A stretch of 52,800 nucleotides of DNA from Candidatus Falkowiibacteriota bacterium (GTDB lineage: Bacteria > Patescibacteriota > Patescibacteriia > Patescibacteriales > UBA12465). The DNA is taken from positions 1-52,800 of the forward strand of contig CAINDR010000021.1 in the NCBI GenBank assembly GCA_903847415.1, written 5' to 3'. The notes under the pieces were generated by a model, which saw nothing but the letters and a program-made list of their open reading frames with translations, searched no databases and had not been told where the DNA came from. Positions 1-6,766 of this stretch are shown in pieces. The translations under genes were made by a program, and so were the position numbers. The number at the start of each line of letters is the position of its first letter. Within the stretch, counting starts at the first letter, position 1.

Positions 1-40
1 AGGCCTGTAGTGTAAACCTTTCGCTGCAATGCTACATTTC

Positions 41-69
41 TTGACAATTCCAATAACTTATATTAATAT
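41..69 (+). promoter_or_regulatory. sigma70-like promoter for lipoprotein gene
   Basis: TTGACA (41-46), a 17-base spacer and TAATAT (64-69). The region up to the ATG at 118 is almost pure A/T and has no Shine-Dalgarno sequence, unlike some other genes in the window. Assigned by eye. Confidence 0.5.
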
Positions 70-117
70 TATAATATAGTTAGTAAAATCAAATTCATTA
101 ATAAATAAATAGAAATC

Positions 118-618
118 ATGAAAAAGTTTTTTTTCATTTTTGTAGTGATCGGATTATTATTATCCGCCTGCGAAAAGGAGAAGGTGGTGAAACCGCCTGA
201 TCCTCCGCCAGTAATTAGTAACATCAAAGTAACTGGATCCTTAGATTTTCCAGCCCCAGGTGTGCCTTCCGGGCTTGATGTCAGGATCGTTATTCTGAGA
301 AATGGCAGAAGTTTTGAATGCTCGGAGCCAAGTATGCTTCGGTCCAACGCTAGTGCATCAGATTTTTCGGTTAATTTGCCCGCTTCCTTCAATTATTTGA
401 AGGGAACCACCAAGGAAATTGTATTCCGGGTGGATTATTATTATAATCTGGCAAGTTGGGGTGCAATCATCATCAAACCAGTAACTTTCACTGATAGTGA
501 TACTACTGATTATGTGGTGAATGTGGATTTGGGGAAAATCGGTTTCAGTGATTATGACTGGTTTAGTGTTCCAAAATTAGAAATGGTAGTTCTTCCTTCG
601 GGTGAGAAATACTATTAG
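118..618 (+). CDS. putative secreted lipoprotein, unknown function
   Basis: 166 residues. The N-terminus is a lipoprotein signal: MKK, a hydrophobic stretch, then the lipobox LLSAC with Cys at about residue 18, followed by a charged, Pro-rich linker (EKEK, PPDPPP). It should be exported and anchored by lipid. The rest looks beta-rich and matches no family I recognise. The acidic/lysine residues just after the lipidated Cys, the PP-linker and the A-rich SD-less leader are typical of Bacteroidota lipoproteins. Base composition is also richer in G+C than the surroundings, so acquisition from another phylum is plausible but unproven. It stands alone, with its own promoter and terminator. Confidence 0.75.
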   Translation: MKKFFFIFVVIGLLLSACEKEKVVKPPDPPPVISNIKVTGSLDFPAPGVPSGLDVRIVILRNGRSFECSEPSMLRSNASASDFSVNLPASFNYLKGTTKEIVFRVDYYYNLASWGAIIIKPVTFTDSDTTDYVVNVDLGKIGFSDYDWFSVPKLEMVVLPSGEKYY

Positions 619-685
619 TCAGTAACAAATTAAATGTGCTGTTTAGAACAGCAAGAAAGGAAAAACATGTTTTACGATGAGAAAT

Positions 686-726
686 AACCCGAGTTAATTT
701 AGATTATTCTAGATGCTCGGGTTTTT
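686..726 (+). terminator. intrinsic terminator after the lipoprotein gene
   Basis: AACCCGAG (686-693) pairs with CTCGGGTT (716-723) and a T-run follows. A smaller perfect hairpin, GCTGTT-TAG-AACAGC, lies upstream at 638-652. Between them is an SD-like AAAGGA followed by a six-codon ORF (MFYDEK), too short to call. Confidence 0.7.
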
Positions 727-833
727 ATTATTTATGGGGTTTAATGGTCAACAGATCAATTAAGAGCTATGATATAAAATAATAGTTATTTTTTTAAAAA
801 CAACTTCAGTGTCCTTAATTAAAATAATTTTTT

Positions 834-1307
834 ATGTTAACTTTTCGATCTATTAAAATTAATCACACCAACCTTCCTGAACTAGCACATCTGATTTCTC
901 GGACTTATCAGAGTTTCAATAATCAAGAAGGTAGTCCACAAGCAGTTAAGAACTACCTCCAACAGTTTAATCTAGAGGAAAATTCATTAGCTGATTTACA
1001 AAAAAGATTTAATTCTTCAACTATTAATTTTGCTGCTTTTGTTGATGGTAAAATGGTTGGGATTGTTCGGGGGAGAAAAGATCGGCTTGTGAATTTGTTT
1101 GTTGCTGGAGAATTTCATCGTCAAGGAATCGGTCGAGAATTGGTGCGCCGTTTTGAAGAATCTGCCAAAAAAGAGCAAGCCAAAGTGATTAAAATCAGAG
1201 CCTCCTTATTTGCTAGGGAATTTTATGGTCGATTGGGCTATCAAAAAACAACAGGAGTGAGAATGTTTCATGGATTAAAAATTCAGCCAATGAAGAAAGT
1301 GTTATGA
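834..1307 (+). CDS. GNAT-family N-acetyltransferase
   Basis: 157 residues, normal for a single GNAT domain. The central acetyl-CoA site motif is visible as a beta strand (LVNLFVAGEF) followed by the HRQGIGREL pyrophosphate loop (Q/RxxGxG/A) at about residues 93-101. The C-terminal half has the AREFYGRLGYQ segment common in GNATs, where Tyr is often the general acid. The acceptor cannot be read from sequence. Its 3' part (1110-1306) is repeated at about 92% identity at 4960-5156 as a headless copy. Ends with TGA, evidence for the standard code. Confidence 0.85.
   Translation: MLTFRSIKINHTNLPELAHLISRTYQSFNNQEGSPQAVKNYLQQFNLEENSLADLQKRFNSSTINFAAFVDGKMVGIVRGRKDRLVNLFVAGEFHRQGIGRELVRRFEESAKKEQAKVIKIRASLFAREFYGRLGYQKTTGVRMFHGLKIQPMKKVL
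1110..1306 (+). repeat. GNAT 3'-half repeat, copy 1 (within intact gene)
   Basis: 197 bases align without gaps to 4960-5156, with about 15 substitutions by eye (about 92% identity). Together the two copies bracket the defence/methyltransferase/NUDIX/HIT segment. Confidence 0.85.
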
Positions 1308-1399
1308 GTTTTTTAGGGTAAATTAGTTAGTAGCCAATCTTGTTACCAGGGCCAAAAATATAGATTATAACAACGTTTTTAACAATAATTTGTAGATTA

Positions 1400-1428
1400 T
1401 TGACTTGTAGATACTTTTTTGCTATCAT
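1400..1428 (+). promoter_or_regulatory. sigma70-like promoter of ATPase-RloB operon
   Basis: TTGACT (1400-1405), 17-base spacer, TATCAT (1423-1428), 21 bases before the ATG at 1450. Confidence 0.65.
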
Positions 1429-1449
1429 ATAGATATAAATAATAAATAT

Positions 1450-2667
1450 ATGATTCATTCATTTTCGTGCAAAAACTTTTATTCTTTTAGTGAACTTACT
1501 GTTGTCGATTTTTCTGTGAACGACAAGGCGCCTGTTAATAAAAGCTATTTTACAGCCCCCTCTGGAAATCGTCTTTCTAAGATTGAAACCGTGGTGGGAC
1601 CAAATGCGTCCGGCAAGACAAATCTCTTAAAAGTTTTGCCTTTTTTGAAGTGGCTGATCTCGGATTCATTTATCGCCAATCCACTATCCTCTTTGCCGGT
1701 AAAGCCTTTTTTATTTGGTGAATTAAAAAGCAAACCAACTGAACTCTCAGTTGATTTTGAAATTAATGGGAATATTTATTCTTATCGCTTTGTTTTGACT
1801 GAAAGCAAAATATTAGCAGAAGAACTACGGGTTAAAAATAAAACTAAACAAAAAATTACTAGCAAAAAGCTATTCTCTCGTCAGTGGGACCAAAAAACAG
1901 AAAAATACATTCTTGATGACAAAAACTTTAATTTGCCAAAAGATTTTGATAACTTACTTCGAACTAATGCTAGTGTCATTAGCGTTGCTGTTCGATTAAA
2001 TCACAAAGGCAGTCAAGATATTTTAAATTTTTGGCAGAAAGTTGAAACAAACGTTGTCGAAGCGGGCTGGGTTGGTGATCATTTGTTGCCAAATTCCGGA
2101 CAACAATTAATTGAAGCCCTAGATTTTTATAGCGATGATAAAAATGAAATTTTAAAGAAAGAGGCAGAAAAATTACTATCTCGTTTTGATTTAGGATTAG
2201 AATCTTTTGAGATAAAAAAAGAAAAAAAGGAAAATGGGCTGTCGCTAAATGTAAAGGTTTCTCACTCATTTAAAGGACACATTGAAAACCTCCCGATGCA
2301 ATATGAATCATCTGGTACTAAACAACTATTTGTCTTATTAAAAACAATTCTACTCGTTCTAAATAATGGCGGTGTTGCAATTTTGGATGAATTTGATGTT
2401 AACTTACATCCCGATATAGTTATGTCGTTATTTGAATTATTTATTCAGTCAGAAACAAATCCAAAGAATGCCCAAATATTGTTTAGCACTCATAGTCATC
2501 GGATACTAAGCCGTTTAGACAAATATCAAATCATTTTTGCTGAAAAAAATAAAAAAGGAGCTAGTGAATCTTGGCGTTTAGATGAAATGGGAAGTAGTGT
2601 TCGTGCTGATGACAATTATTATACAAAATATATCGCTGGCGCATATGGATCTGTTCCTAAATTGTAA
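1450..2667 (+). CDS. AAA/ABC-type ATPase (COG1106, AbiLi/RloA-like), putative phage defence
   Basis: 405 residues. The order is that of the SMC/RecF-like defence ATPases: an N-terminal strand (IHSFSCKNFYSFSE), Walker A GPNASGKTN near residue 50, a long middle region with charged helices, the ABC-like signature SSGTKQ near 288, Walker B GGVAILDEFD near 310 and the H-loop FSTHSH near 347. Such ATPases usually sense or gate a toxic partner. The next gene, 12 bases downstream, encodes an RloB-like protein, the pairing known from AbiL and RloA-RloB abortive-infection modules. PARIS and Septu ATPases are related alternatives, but the RloB partner favours AbiL. Confidence 0.8.
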   Translation: MIHSFSCKNFYSFSELTVVDFSVNDKAPVNKSYFTAPSGNRLSKIETVVGPNASGKTNLLKVLPFLKWLISDSFIANPLSSLPVKPFLFGELKSKPTELSVDFEINGNIYSYRFVLTESKILAEELRVKNKTKQKITSKKLFSRQWDQKTEKYILDDKNFNLPKDFDNLLRTNASVISVAVRLNHKGSQDILNFWQKVETNVVEAGWVGDHLLPNSGQQLIEALDFYSDDKNEILKKEAEKLLSRFDLGLESFEIKKEKKENGLSLNVKVSHSFKGHIENLPMQYESSGTKQLFVLLKTILLVLNNGGVAILDEFDVNLHPDIVMSLFELFIQSETNPKNAQILFSTHSHRILSRLDKYQIIFAEKNKKGASESWRLDEMGSSVRADDNYYTKYIAGAYGSVPKL

Positions 2668-2679
2668 TTATGTAAAAAT

Positions 2680-3150
2680 ATGTCGAGAACCAATCCCTAT
2701 AAAAAAAAGAAGCGCCAAGCAAGCAAAACTCTTTTGGTGTTTGGTGAAGGTTTTAACGAAGAAATGTTTTTAAAGCATTTAAGGGCTTTGTATTCCTATG
2801 AGAGTAATGTAGCGATAACCGTTAAGAAAGGTAAGGGTGGAGACGCCCAAAATATAATAATTGATGCTGATAAAATATTAGGTAGCTATGATCGGAAAAT
2901 AGTAGTTCTTGATAATGATAAATCGAAAGTCGAAATGCTTAAAGCAAGAAAGGAAGCTCAAGATAGAAACATTGAACTGATTGAAAATACACCTTGCTTA
3001 GAAAGCCTGTTATTATCGATTCTTGAAAAAAAACCAAGCGGAAAAACTTCTGCGTGGTGTAAAAGTGAATTTGAAGAGAAATATCTGGATCAGAAAAAGC
3101 GAGGAGAGCCTAACGAATACATAAAATTATTTCCGAAGAAGTTGCTATAA
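2680..3150 (+). CDS. RloB-like protein (AbiLii-type effector partner)
   Basis: 156 residues. RloB family features are visible: an N-terminal basic segment, a glutamate-containing FGEGFNEEMFLKHL motif (the EGxxTE..F motif of RloB, Toprim-like), an acidic strand VVLDNDKS (Toprim DxD-like), and NTPCLESLLLSIL, which corresponds to the family's NPCFExWLLLHF. It is shorter than typical RloB proteins (about 200 residues), so the C-terminal part is reduced. Cotranscribed with the upstream ATPase. By family analogy it would be the nuclease or effector subunit; that role is inferred. Confidence 0.7.
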   Translation: MSRTNPYKKKKRQASKTLLVFGEGFNEEMFLKHLRALYSYESNVAITVKKGKGGDAQNIIIDADKILGSYDRKIVVLDNDKSKVEMLKARKEAQDRNIELIENTPCLESLLLSILEKKPSGKTSAWCKSEFEEKYLDQKKRGEPNEYIKLFPKKLL

Positions 3151-3272
3151 GCACGAAGGTTAAAAATAATAGAATTAAATAAATTGATTTTAATTATGGA
3201 GGGGAAATAAATAACTTAATTTCTAGAATCTAACGCAACAACTAAGAATGCTGAATAATCTCTGTTGATAAT

Positions 3273-3869
3273 ATGAAAAAAGATAATCAAACTAAATCGC
3301 CGATTAATGTTGGTGAGGATTTAAAACCTAGTCAGACTCTTAGTATTGTTTGGAAAAGTTTTTTACCAAAAAGTAAAATTCTTGATTTGGGTTGTGGGGC
3401 AGGAGTCGACTCTCTATTTTTAGCACAAAATAATTTTTTAGTAACCGCAGTTGATCATTCCGCACCAGCAATACGTGAGTTAAAAAAATTTGACTACAAA
3501 AATTTAGAGGTGATTCTTGATGATATAAGAAGTTTTTCTATCACTAAATCTTCTTATGATGTCGTTATTTGTCGTAATGTTTTAAATTTTATAGACAAAA
3601 AAGATGCAAATAAAAAGATTGAGGAAATTATAACTAACATTTCCAAAGGGTCATATGTGATTATTGAGGTATTCACTAATAACGATCCCAGTTTTTTAGG
3701 AGAGAATCGATTTGCTTGTTACTTTGAAGAACAAGAACTTCTTAAAATTTTTAGTAGTTTTAAGATTTTATATTACCTTGAAAACATGATTTTAGACCAA
3801 GGGCACCCTGGATTTCCTGCGCCACATCGTCATGGTGTGGCTAGAATTATTGCTCAAAAATTAAATTAA
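3273..3869 (+). CDS. class I SAM-dependent methyltransferase (TehB-like)
   Basis: 198 residues. Motif I ILDLGCGAGVDS (about residue 36), the acidic end of beta2 in VTAVDHS and a motif II/III region VILDDIRSF identify a Rossmann-fold methyltransferase; VVICRNVLNF is the post-motif strand. The closest general type by layout is the TehB/UbiE small-molecule group. Substrate unknown. Downstream of the defence pair but separated by about 120 bases, so it may be transcribed separately. Confidence 0.8.
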   Translation: MKKDNQTKSPINVGEDLKPSQTLSIVWKSFLPKSKILDLGCGAGVDSLFLAQNNFLVTAVDHSAPAIRELKKFDYKNLEVILDDIRSFSITKSSYDVVICRNVLNFIDKKDANKKIEEIITNISKGSYVIIEVFTNNDPSFLGENRFACYFEEQELLKIFSSFKILYYLENMILDQGHPGFPAPHRHGVARIIAQKLN

Positions 3870-3972
3870 GTTAAATAAACATCAAAAAATAAATAAAAAA
3901 TTTAATACTGATCTTGTATCAATTGAGGATATTAAAAGTCAGATTATTGTTGAAATTTTAAAAAATATATGA
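3870..3972 (+). pseudogene. possible 3' remnant of a gene upstream of NUDIX
   Basis: An open frame without an acceptable start runs from a TAA in the methyltransferase tail to a TGA that overlaps the NUDIX ATG (ATATGA). It encodes a coding-like tail including DLVSIEDIKSQIIVEILK. The overlapping stop/start looks like a translationally coupled gene end whose 5' part has been lost. It may also be a chance frame. Confidence 0.3.
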
Positions 3973-4430
3973 ACAACATTAGCTTGGGCGTAAGAGCTTT
4001 AATTAAAACTGATAAAGGTTTAATTATGGTCGAGCATAATGAGGAAAAAAATGGAGAAATTTTAATTTTTCCTGGTGGCGGCATGGAGTCTGGTGAAAAT
4101 ATTTTCAAGGCTATTGAAAGAGAGGTAAAAGAAGAAACTAATTTAATAGTTAAGTCTGAAAAAATTATCTATATTCGTGAAACTTTTTATAATGGGGATA
4201 GTGGTATCGAATTCTATATTATCTGTTCTTTGATTGGTGGAAATTTATTACTAGGAGTTGATCCAGAGTTAGAAGATAATAAACAAATTTTACAAGGAGT
4301 TCGTGAAGTTAATTGGAATGAGATAAAAAATAATAAGTGGTATCCAGAAGAATTGCATGATCGTTTGGAGGGTGATTTAAAAAATAATATTGATACTATT
4401 CTGTATTTAGGGATTAAAGATTTTAGTTAA
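3969..4430 (+). CDS. NUDIX hydrolase
   Basis: 153 residues. The Nudix box is GGMESGENIFKAIEREVKEE, i.e. Gx5Ex7REUxEE, with all catalytic glutamates present; the usual final Gly is Asn (TNL). These enzymes hydrolyse nucleoside diphosphates linked to another moiety. The substrate is not predictable here. The ATG overlaps the TGA of an open frame upstream, suggesting that it once sat in an operon. Confidence 0.85.
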   Translation: MNNISLGVRALIKTDKGLIMVEHNEEKNGEILIFPGGGMESGENIFKAIEREVKEETNLIVKSEKIIYIRETFYNGDSGIEFYIICSLIGGNLLLGVDPELEDNKQILQGVREVNWNEIKNNKWYPEELHDRLEGDLKNNIDTILYLGIKDFS

Positions 4431-4470
4431 ACTCATTAATATTTTTCAATTTTTCAGGGGGATTTTTTTA

Positions 4471-4788
4471 TCACTCTAGTGGAAGACCTGGTCTTCTATT
4501 AGATTCCTGTTTAAAAGCCCACCTTATACCTTTGCCTTGAAGGGGTTCGTCTGGAAATCTAGCAATCACATGAAGGTGCGCATGATTGACGTTTTGTCCT
4601 GCATCAACGCCAATATTCCAACCAATATTATAACCCGAGGGATTATGTTTATCTAAAATAACTTTGACTTCTGGCAGCAGCTCTTTAATGGCTAACCATT
4701 CCTCGGTATTAATATCAAAAGGAGTTAGAGTATGTCGATAAGTGATAATCATTCCAGCGTGCCTGATAATTGGGTCAATACTCTCCAC
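4471..4788 (-). CDS. HIT-family protein, N-terminus probably longer or damaged
   Basis: The histidine triad is clear: NHAHLHVIAR near the C-terminus, preceded by the GYNIGWNIGVDAGQ strand-turn. HIT proteins are nucleotide hydrolases/transferases. The track begins at a GTG (4788), but the same frame stays open to 4890 and encodes KCNFC, the Cys pair that usually opens a HIT domain, plus ENETLKGEILAKNNLCYFVE, which aligns to the normal first strand. No ATG, GTG or TTG lies in that extension (only CTG and ATT/ATA/ATC), so either a rare start is used or the true 5' end was lost when the neighbouring GNAT fragment arrived. In an intact relative the gene would begin near 4870. Confidence 0.7.
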   Translation of the reverse strand: MESIDPIIRHAGMIITYRHTLTPFDINTEEWLAIKELLPEVKVILDKHNPSGYNIGWNIGVDAGQNVNHAHLHVIARFPDEPLQGKGIRWAFKQESNRRPGLPLE

Positions 4789-4929
4789 AAAATAACAGAG
4801 GTTATTCTTAGCTAAAATCTCTCCTTTAAGTGTTTCATTTTCCAGGCAAAAGTTGCATTTCTGTATATATTTATAAATATTATCGATTAATTAAAATTTT
4901 ATTTTATCTAACTACATTCAAGATAGTTA

Positions 4930-5157
4930 ATGCATTCGATTAAGTCAACAGGAATTGTAGAATTTCATCGTCAAGGAATTGGTCGAGAATTGGTTCGCCT
5001 TTTTGAAGAATCTGCGCGAAAAGATGAAGCCAAAGTGATTAAAATTAGAGCGTCCTTATTTGCTAGAGAATTTTATGGTCGATTGGGCTATCAAAAAACA
5101 ACAGGAGTGAGAATGTTCCATGGACTAAAAATTCAACCAATGAAGAAAGTGTTTTAA
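4930..5157 (+). pseudogene. truncated second copy of GNAT acetyltransferase
   Basis: 75 codons. Only the C-terminal half of the 834-1307 protein is present, from EFHRQGIGREL to the end, joined to ten unrelated codons (MHSIKSTGIV). It lacks the N-terminal strands and so cannot form a full GNAT fold alone. Its 197 bases match the intact gene at about 92%. Differences include both silent and coding changes, so it is an old or imported duplicate rather than an assembly echo. Confidence 0.85.
4960..5156 (+). repeat. GNAT 3'-half repeat, copy 2
   Basis: Gap-free partner of 1110-1306; see the finding on bracketed cassettes. Confidence 0.85.
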
Positions 5158-5160
5158 ATA

Positions 5161-5197
5161 AAAAATAACCACAACGAGCAGTTGCGGTTATTTTTTG
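5161..5197 (+). terminator. intrinsic terminator after the truncated GNAT
   Basis: AAAAATAACCACAAC (5161-5175), loop GAGCA, GTTGCGGTTATTTTT (5181-5195) with one mismatch and a T-run. Confidence 0.75.
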
Positions 5198-5309
5198 TTT
5201 CCTGATTTTGCTTAGTTTTCCAAGATTAATCTTCGGTATCCTTTTTTAGTCTAAGTAGTTAGCCTGTTTTTTAAATAGTTAAATTATATCCACCTTTCTG
5301 TTGCTGAGG

Positions 5310-5639
5310 TTATTTTGTGAGGTAGCGCATAAAAGCTCTGCGGAATTGGCTTTCTTCTTTTGTCTCTTTTTTTTCTTTCTTGGCTTCTTTCTTTGGTTTG
5401 CTTTTTTCTTCTTCTTTAAATTTTGCAAAACGACCATAATACTCATCCCCCGGATCATCTTTCTCAGCTCTTGCCAGTTCTGTTCTCACTTTTTCCAGCT
5501 CCTCTTGATCATTATTTTTGACCATTTCTTTTGCCGATTCTTCGATTTTCTCATCTTTTCTAAAAGCCAAAGAATAATCTTCCGGGTTTGGCTTGATTTC
5601 ATGAGGAGGGAACTCAATTTTATATTGTTCACCGTTCAT
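5310..5639 (-). CDS. small highly charged hypothetical protein
   Basis: 109 residues. Not recognised. It starts with a Pro-containing segment (KIEFPPHEIKPNPEDY); a long Lys/Glu-rich stretch with coiled-coil character (KEEEKSKPKKEAKKEKKETKE) follows, and it ends with SQFRRAFMRYL. No membrane segment or signal peptide. A good promoter immediately upstream supports expression. Predicted cytosolic, partly disordered. Confidence 0.6.
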   Translation of the reverse strand: MNGEQYKIEFPPHEIKPNPEDYSLAFRKDEKIEESAKEMVKNNDQEELEKVRTELARAEKDDPGDEYYGRFAKFKEEEKSKPKKEAKKEKKETKEESQFRRAFMRYLTK

Positions 5640-5645
5640 AAATAG

Positions 5646-5674
5646 ATTATAGCATTTTTGGATATAATTTGTAA
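5646..5674 (-). promoter_or_regulatory. promoter of the charged small protein, probably leaderless
   Basis: Reading the minus strand: TTACAA, 17 bases, TATAAT with an extended TG (TGCTATAAT). The -10 ends seven bases before the ATG (5639), so transcription should start at or next to the initiation codon. Confidence 0.65.
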
Positions 5675-5726
5675 TAGGATAATAGTTAATTTTTTTAATT
5701 GACTAGTCTTATTCGGGTTTTATTAA

Positions 5727-5754
5727 AAAGACGCTTTTTGATATAAGCGTCTTT
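5727..5754 (-). terminator. intrinsic terminator
   Basis: AAAGACGCTT pairs with AAGCGTCTTT, followed on the minus strand by TTAATAAAA. It closes the small minus-strand gene at 5788-5943. Confidence 0.7.
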
Positions 5755-5787
5755 GTTGATGAAATTTTTGTGATTTATTTTTTTAAA

Positions 5788-5943
5788 TCACTTTCTAATG
5801 AAACCGGACACTTTTTTAATCATCGAGATTAAGGCGTGAATCAAGTCGCTTTCTTTTAAATATTGATCGTAATCTTTTGGTGAAAGAAACTTGGCGGTTA
5901 TGGCATCTTCATCATTTTGTAATTGTAAAAGATCTGTAGTCAT
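5788..5943 (-). CDS. small hypothetical protein (51 aa)
   Basis: The track start (6000) gives an unlikely AT-rich leader; the internal ATG at 5943 (MTTDLLQLQ) is more likely. The product is acidic in front (NDEDAITAKFLSPKDYDQYL) with an amphipathic, basic C-terminus (ISMIKKVSGFIRK). Family unknown. A terminator follows directly, which supports a real transcript. Confidence 0.4.
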   Translation of the reverse strand: MTTDLLQLQNDEDAITAKFLSPKDYDQYLKESDLIHALISMIKKVSGFIRK

Positions 5944-6046
5944 GATTACTATTTTTATATGGTTATTTATATTATAGCAAATTATTTTGTTAAAAACCAA
6001 TATTTTGTAAACTATTACTATTCTGAGCGCTTGTTTATTTTTAAAT

Positions 6047-6358
6047 TTAAGTCATTTTAGTCGTTTCAATTTCAATTGCCCTAGTTATCATTTTAGTGTT
6101 AACCATTGACTCTGGACGAGCCACTACCTTTCCGGTTACTGACAAAACCCATTTCACACCAACCTCTTGGGCTAAATTTATTAATTGTTCATTATTTCGT
6201 GATGGATCTAGAGTTATTTGTGTAACACCATAACGATCACGCAAGTCAAGAAAAATTAAAGCACCGACATTACGACGACTGGCAACCCAACCGGTTAAGG
6301 TTATAATGTTACCAATAGATTTGTTCGTCAATTCTCCACAAGTATATGTTCTTAACAT
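6047..6358 (-). pseudogene. aspS: remnant of aspartyl-tRNA synthetase (N-terminal OB domain only)
   Basis: 103 codons. It begins as an AspRS does: MLRTYTCGEL, then the anticodon-binding OB fold (VTL-like TLTGWVASRRN, ALIFLDLRDRYGVTQ, SVTGKVVARPES). The frame then stops where the linker and the roughly 480-residue catalytic domain should follow. No catalytic motifs occur downstream. It cannot aminoacylate; a stand-alone OB protein is possible but a decayed copy is more likely, given the other fragments around it. Confidence 0.75.
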
Positions 6359-6376
6359 ATGGTTATTATTATAGTA

Positions 6377-6407
6377 ATTATCCCTTAAATCCTATCATGG
6401 GGATAAT
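6377..6407. other. perfect inverted repeat upstream of the aspS remnant
   Basis: ATTATCCC (6377-6384) and GGGATAAT (6400-6407) enclose 15 bases; a short T-run follows on the plus strand. It could be a weak terminator or a protein site. Confidence 0.4.
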
Positions 6408-6487
6408 TTTGTATCAACCGCGTGCTTTGGACCTCATTTTACTTTTTTTCGCAATTATGTTATTGTTGTGTATGAATTTTATAATCC

Positions 6488-6643
6488 ATGGCAACTTACA
6501 AACAGATAATTAAAGGTCTTGGTATACGCCCTGTGATAGGCTTTTTTGGGTATTCAAGTGTCACACTTGTAAAGGATGGAGAAGAAACAATTTTGTTTGA
6601 CACTGGCGGACCCGGAGTAAGATTGCCTCTCCAAAATAGCTGA
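6488..6643 (+). pseudogene. N-terminal fragment of a metallo-beta-lactamase-fold protein
   Basis: 51 codons, too short for the ORF track. ATG (6488) to TGA encodes the first strands of an MBL fold: GYSSVTLVKDGEETILFDTG followed by GPGVR. The frame ends before the HxHxDH zinc motif, so no active enzyme can be made. The remainder of the gene is absent downstream. Confidence 0.65.
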
Positions 6644-6669
6644 TAGTATTTATAATACAATTATAAAAA

Positions 6670-6761
6670 TCAAATCAAGTGAAAGCCGGGACTAAACCAT
6701 TAATACACTTACAAAAATTACCAAAGCACTGAGTGTCAGTGTTGATAAATTAATAAAATAA
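6670..6761 (+). pseudogene. frameshifted C-terminal end of an XRE/HTH_3 regulator
   Basis: One frame reads SNQVKAGTKP and, after a one-base shift near 6696, another reads TINTLTKITKALSVSVDKL to a TAA at 6759. Joined, these are the fourth and fifth helices of an HTH_3 domain. No 5' half is present. It ends five bases before the proS ATG. Confidence 0.55.
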
Positions 6762-6766
6762 TCTCT

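Noticed and set aside
660-690. SD-like AAAGGA plus six-codon ORF MFYDEK between two hairpins, as in a leader-peptide attenuator
   Set aside because: No biosynthetic gene or repeated regulatory codon follows; the downstream gene is a GNAT far away.
5301-5645. Plus-strand ORF of 114 aa rich in Phe/Leu
   Set aside because: Shadow of the Lys/Glu-rich minus-strand gene; poly-Phe translation is the complement of poly-Lys/Glu codons.
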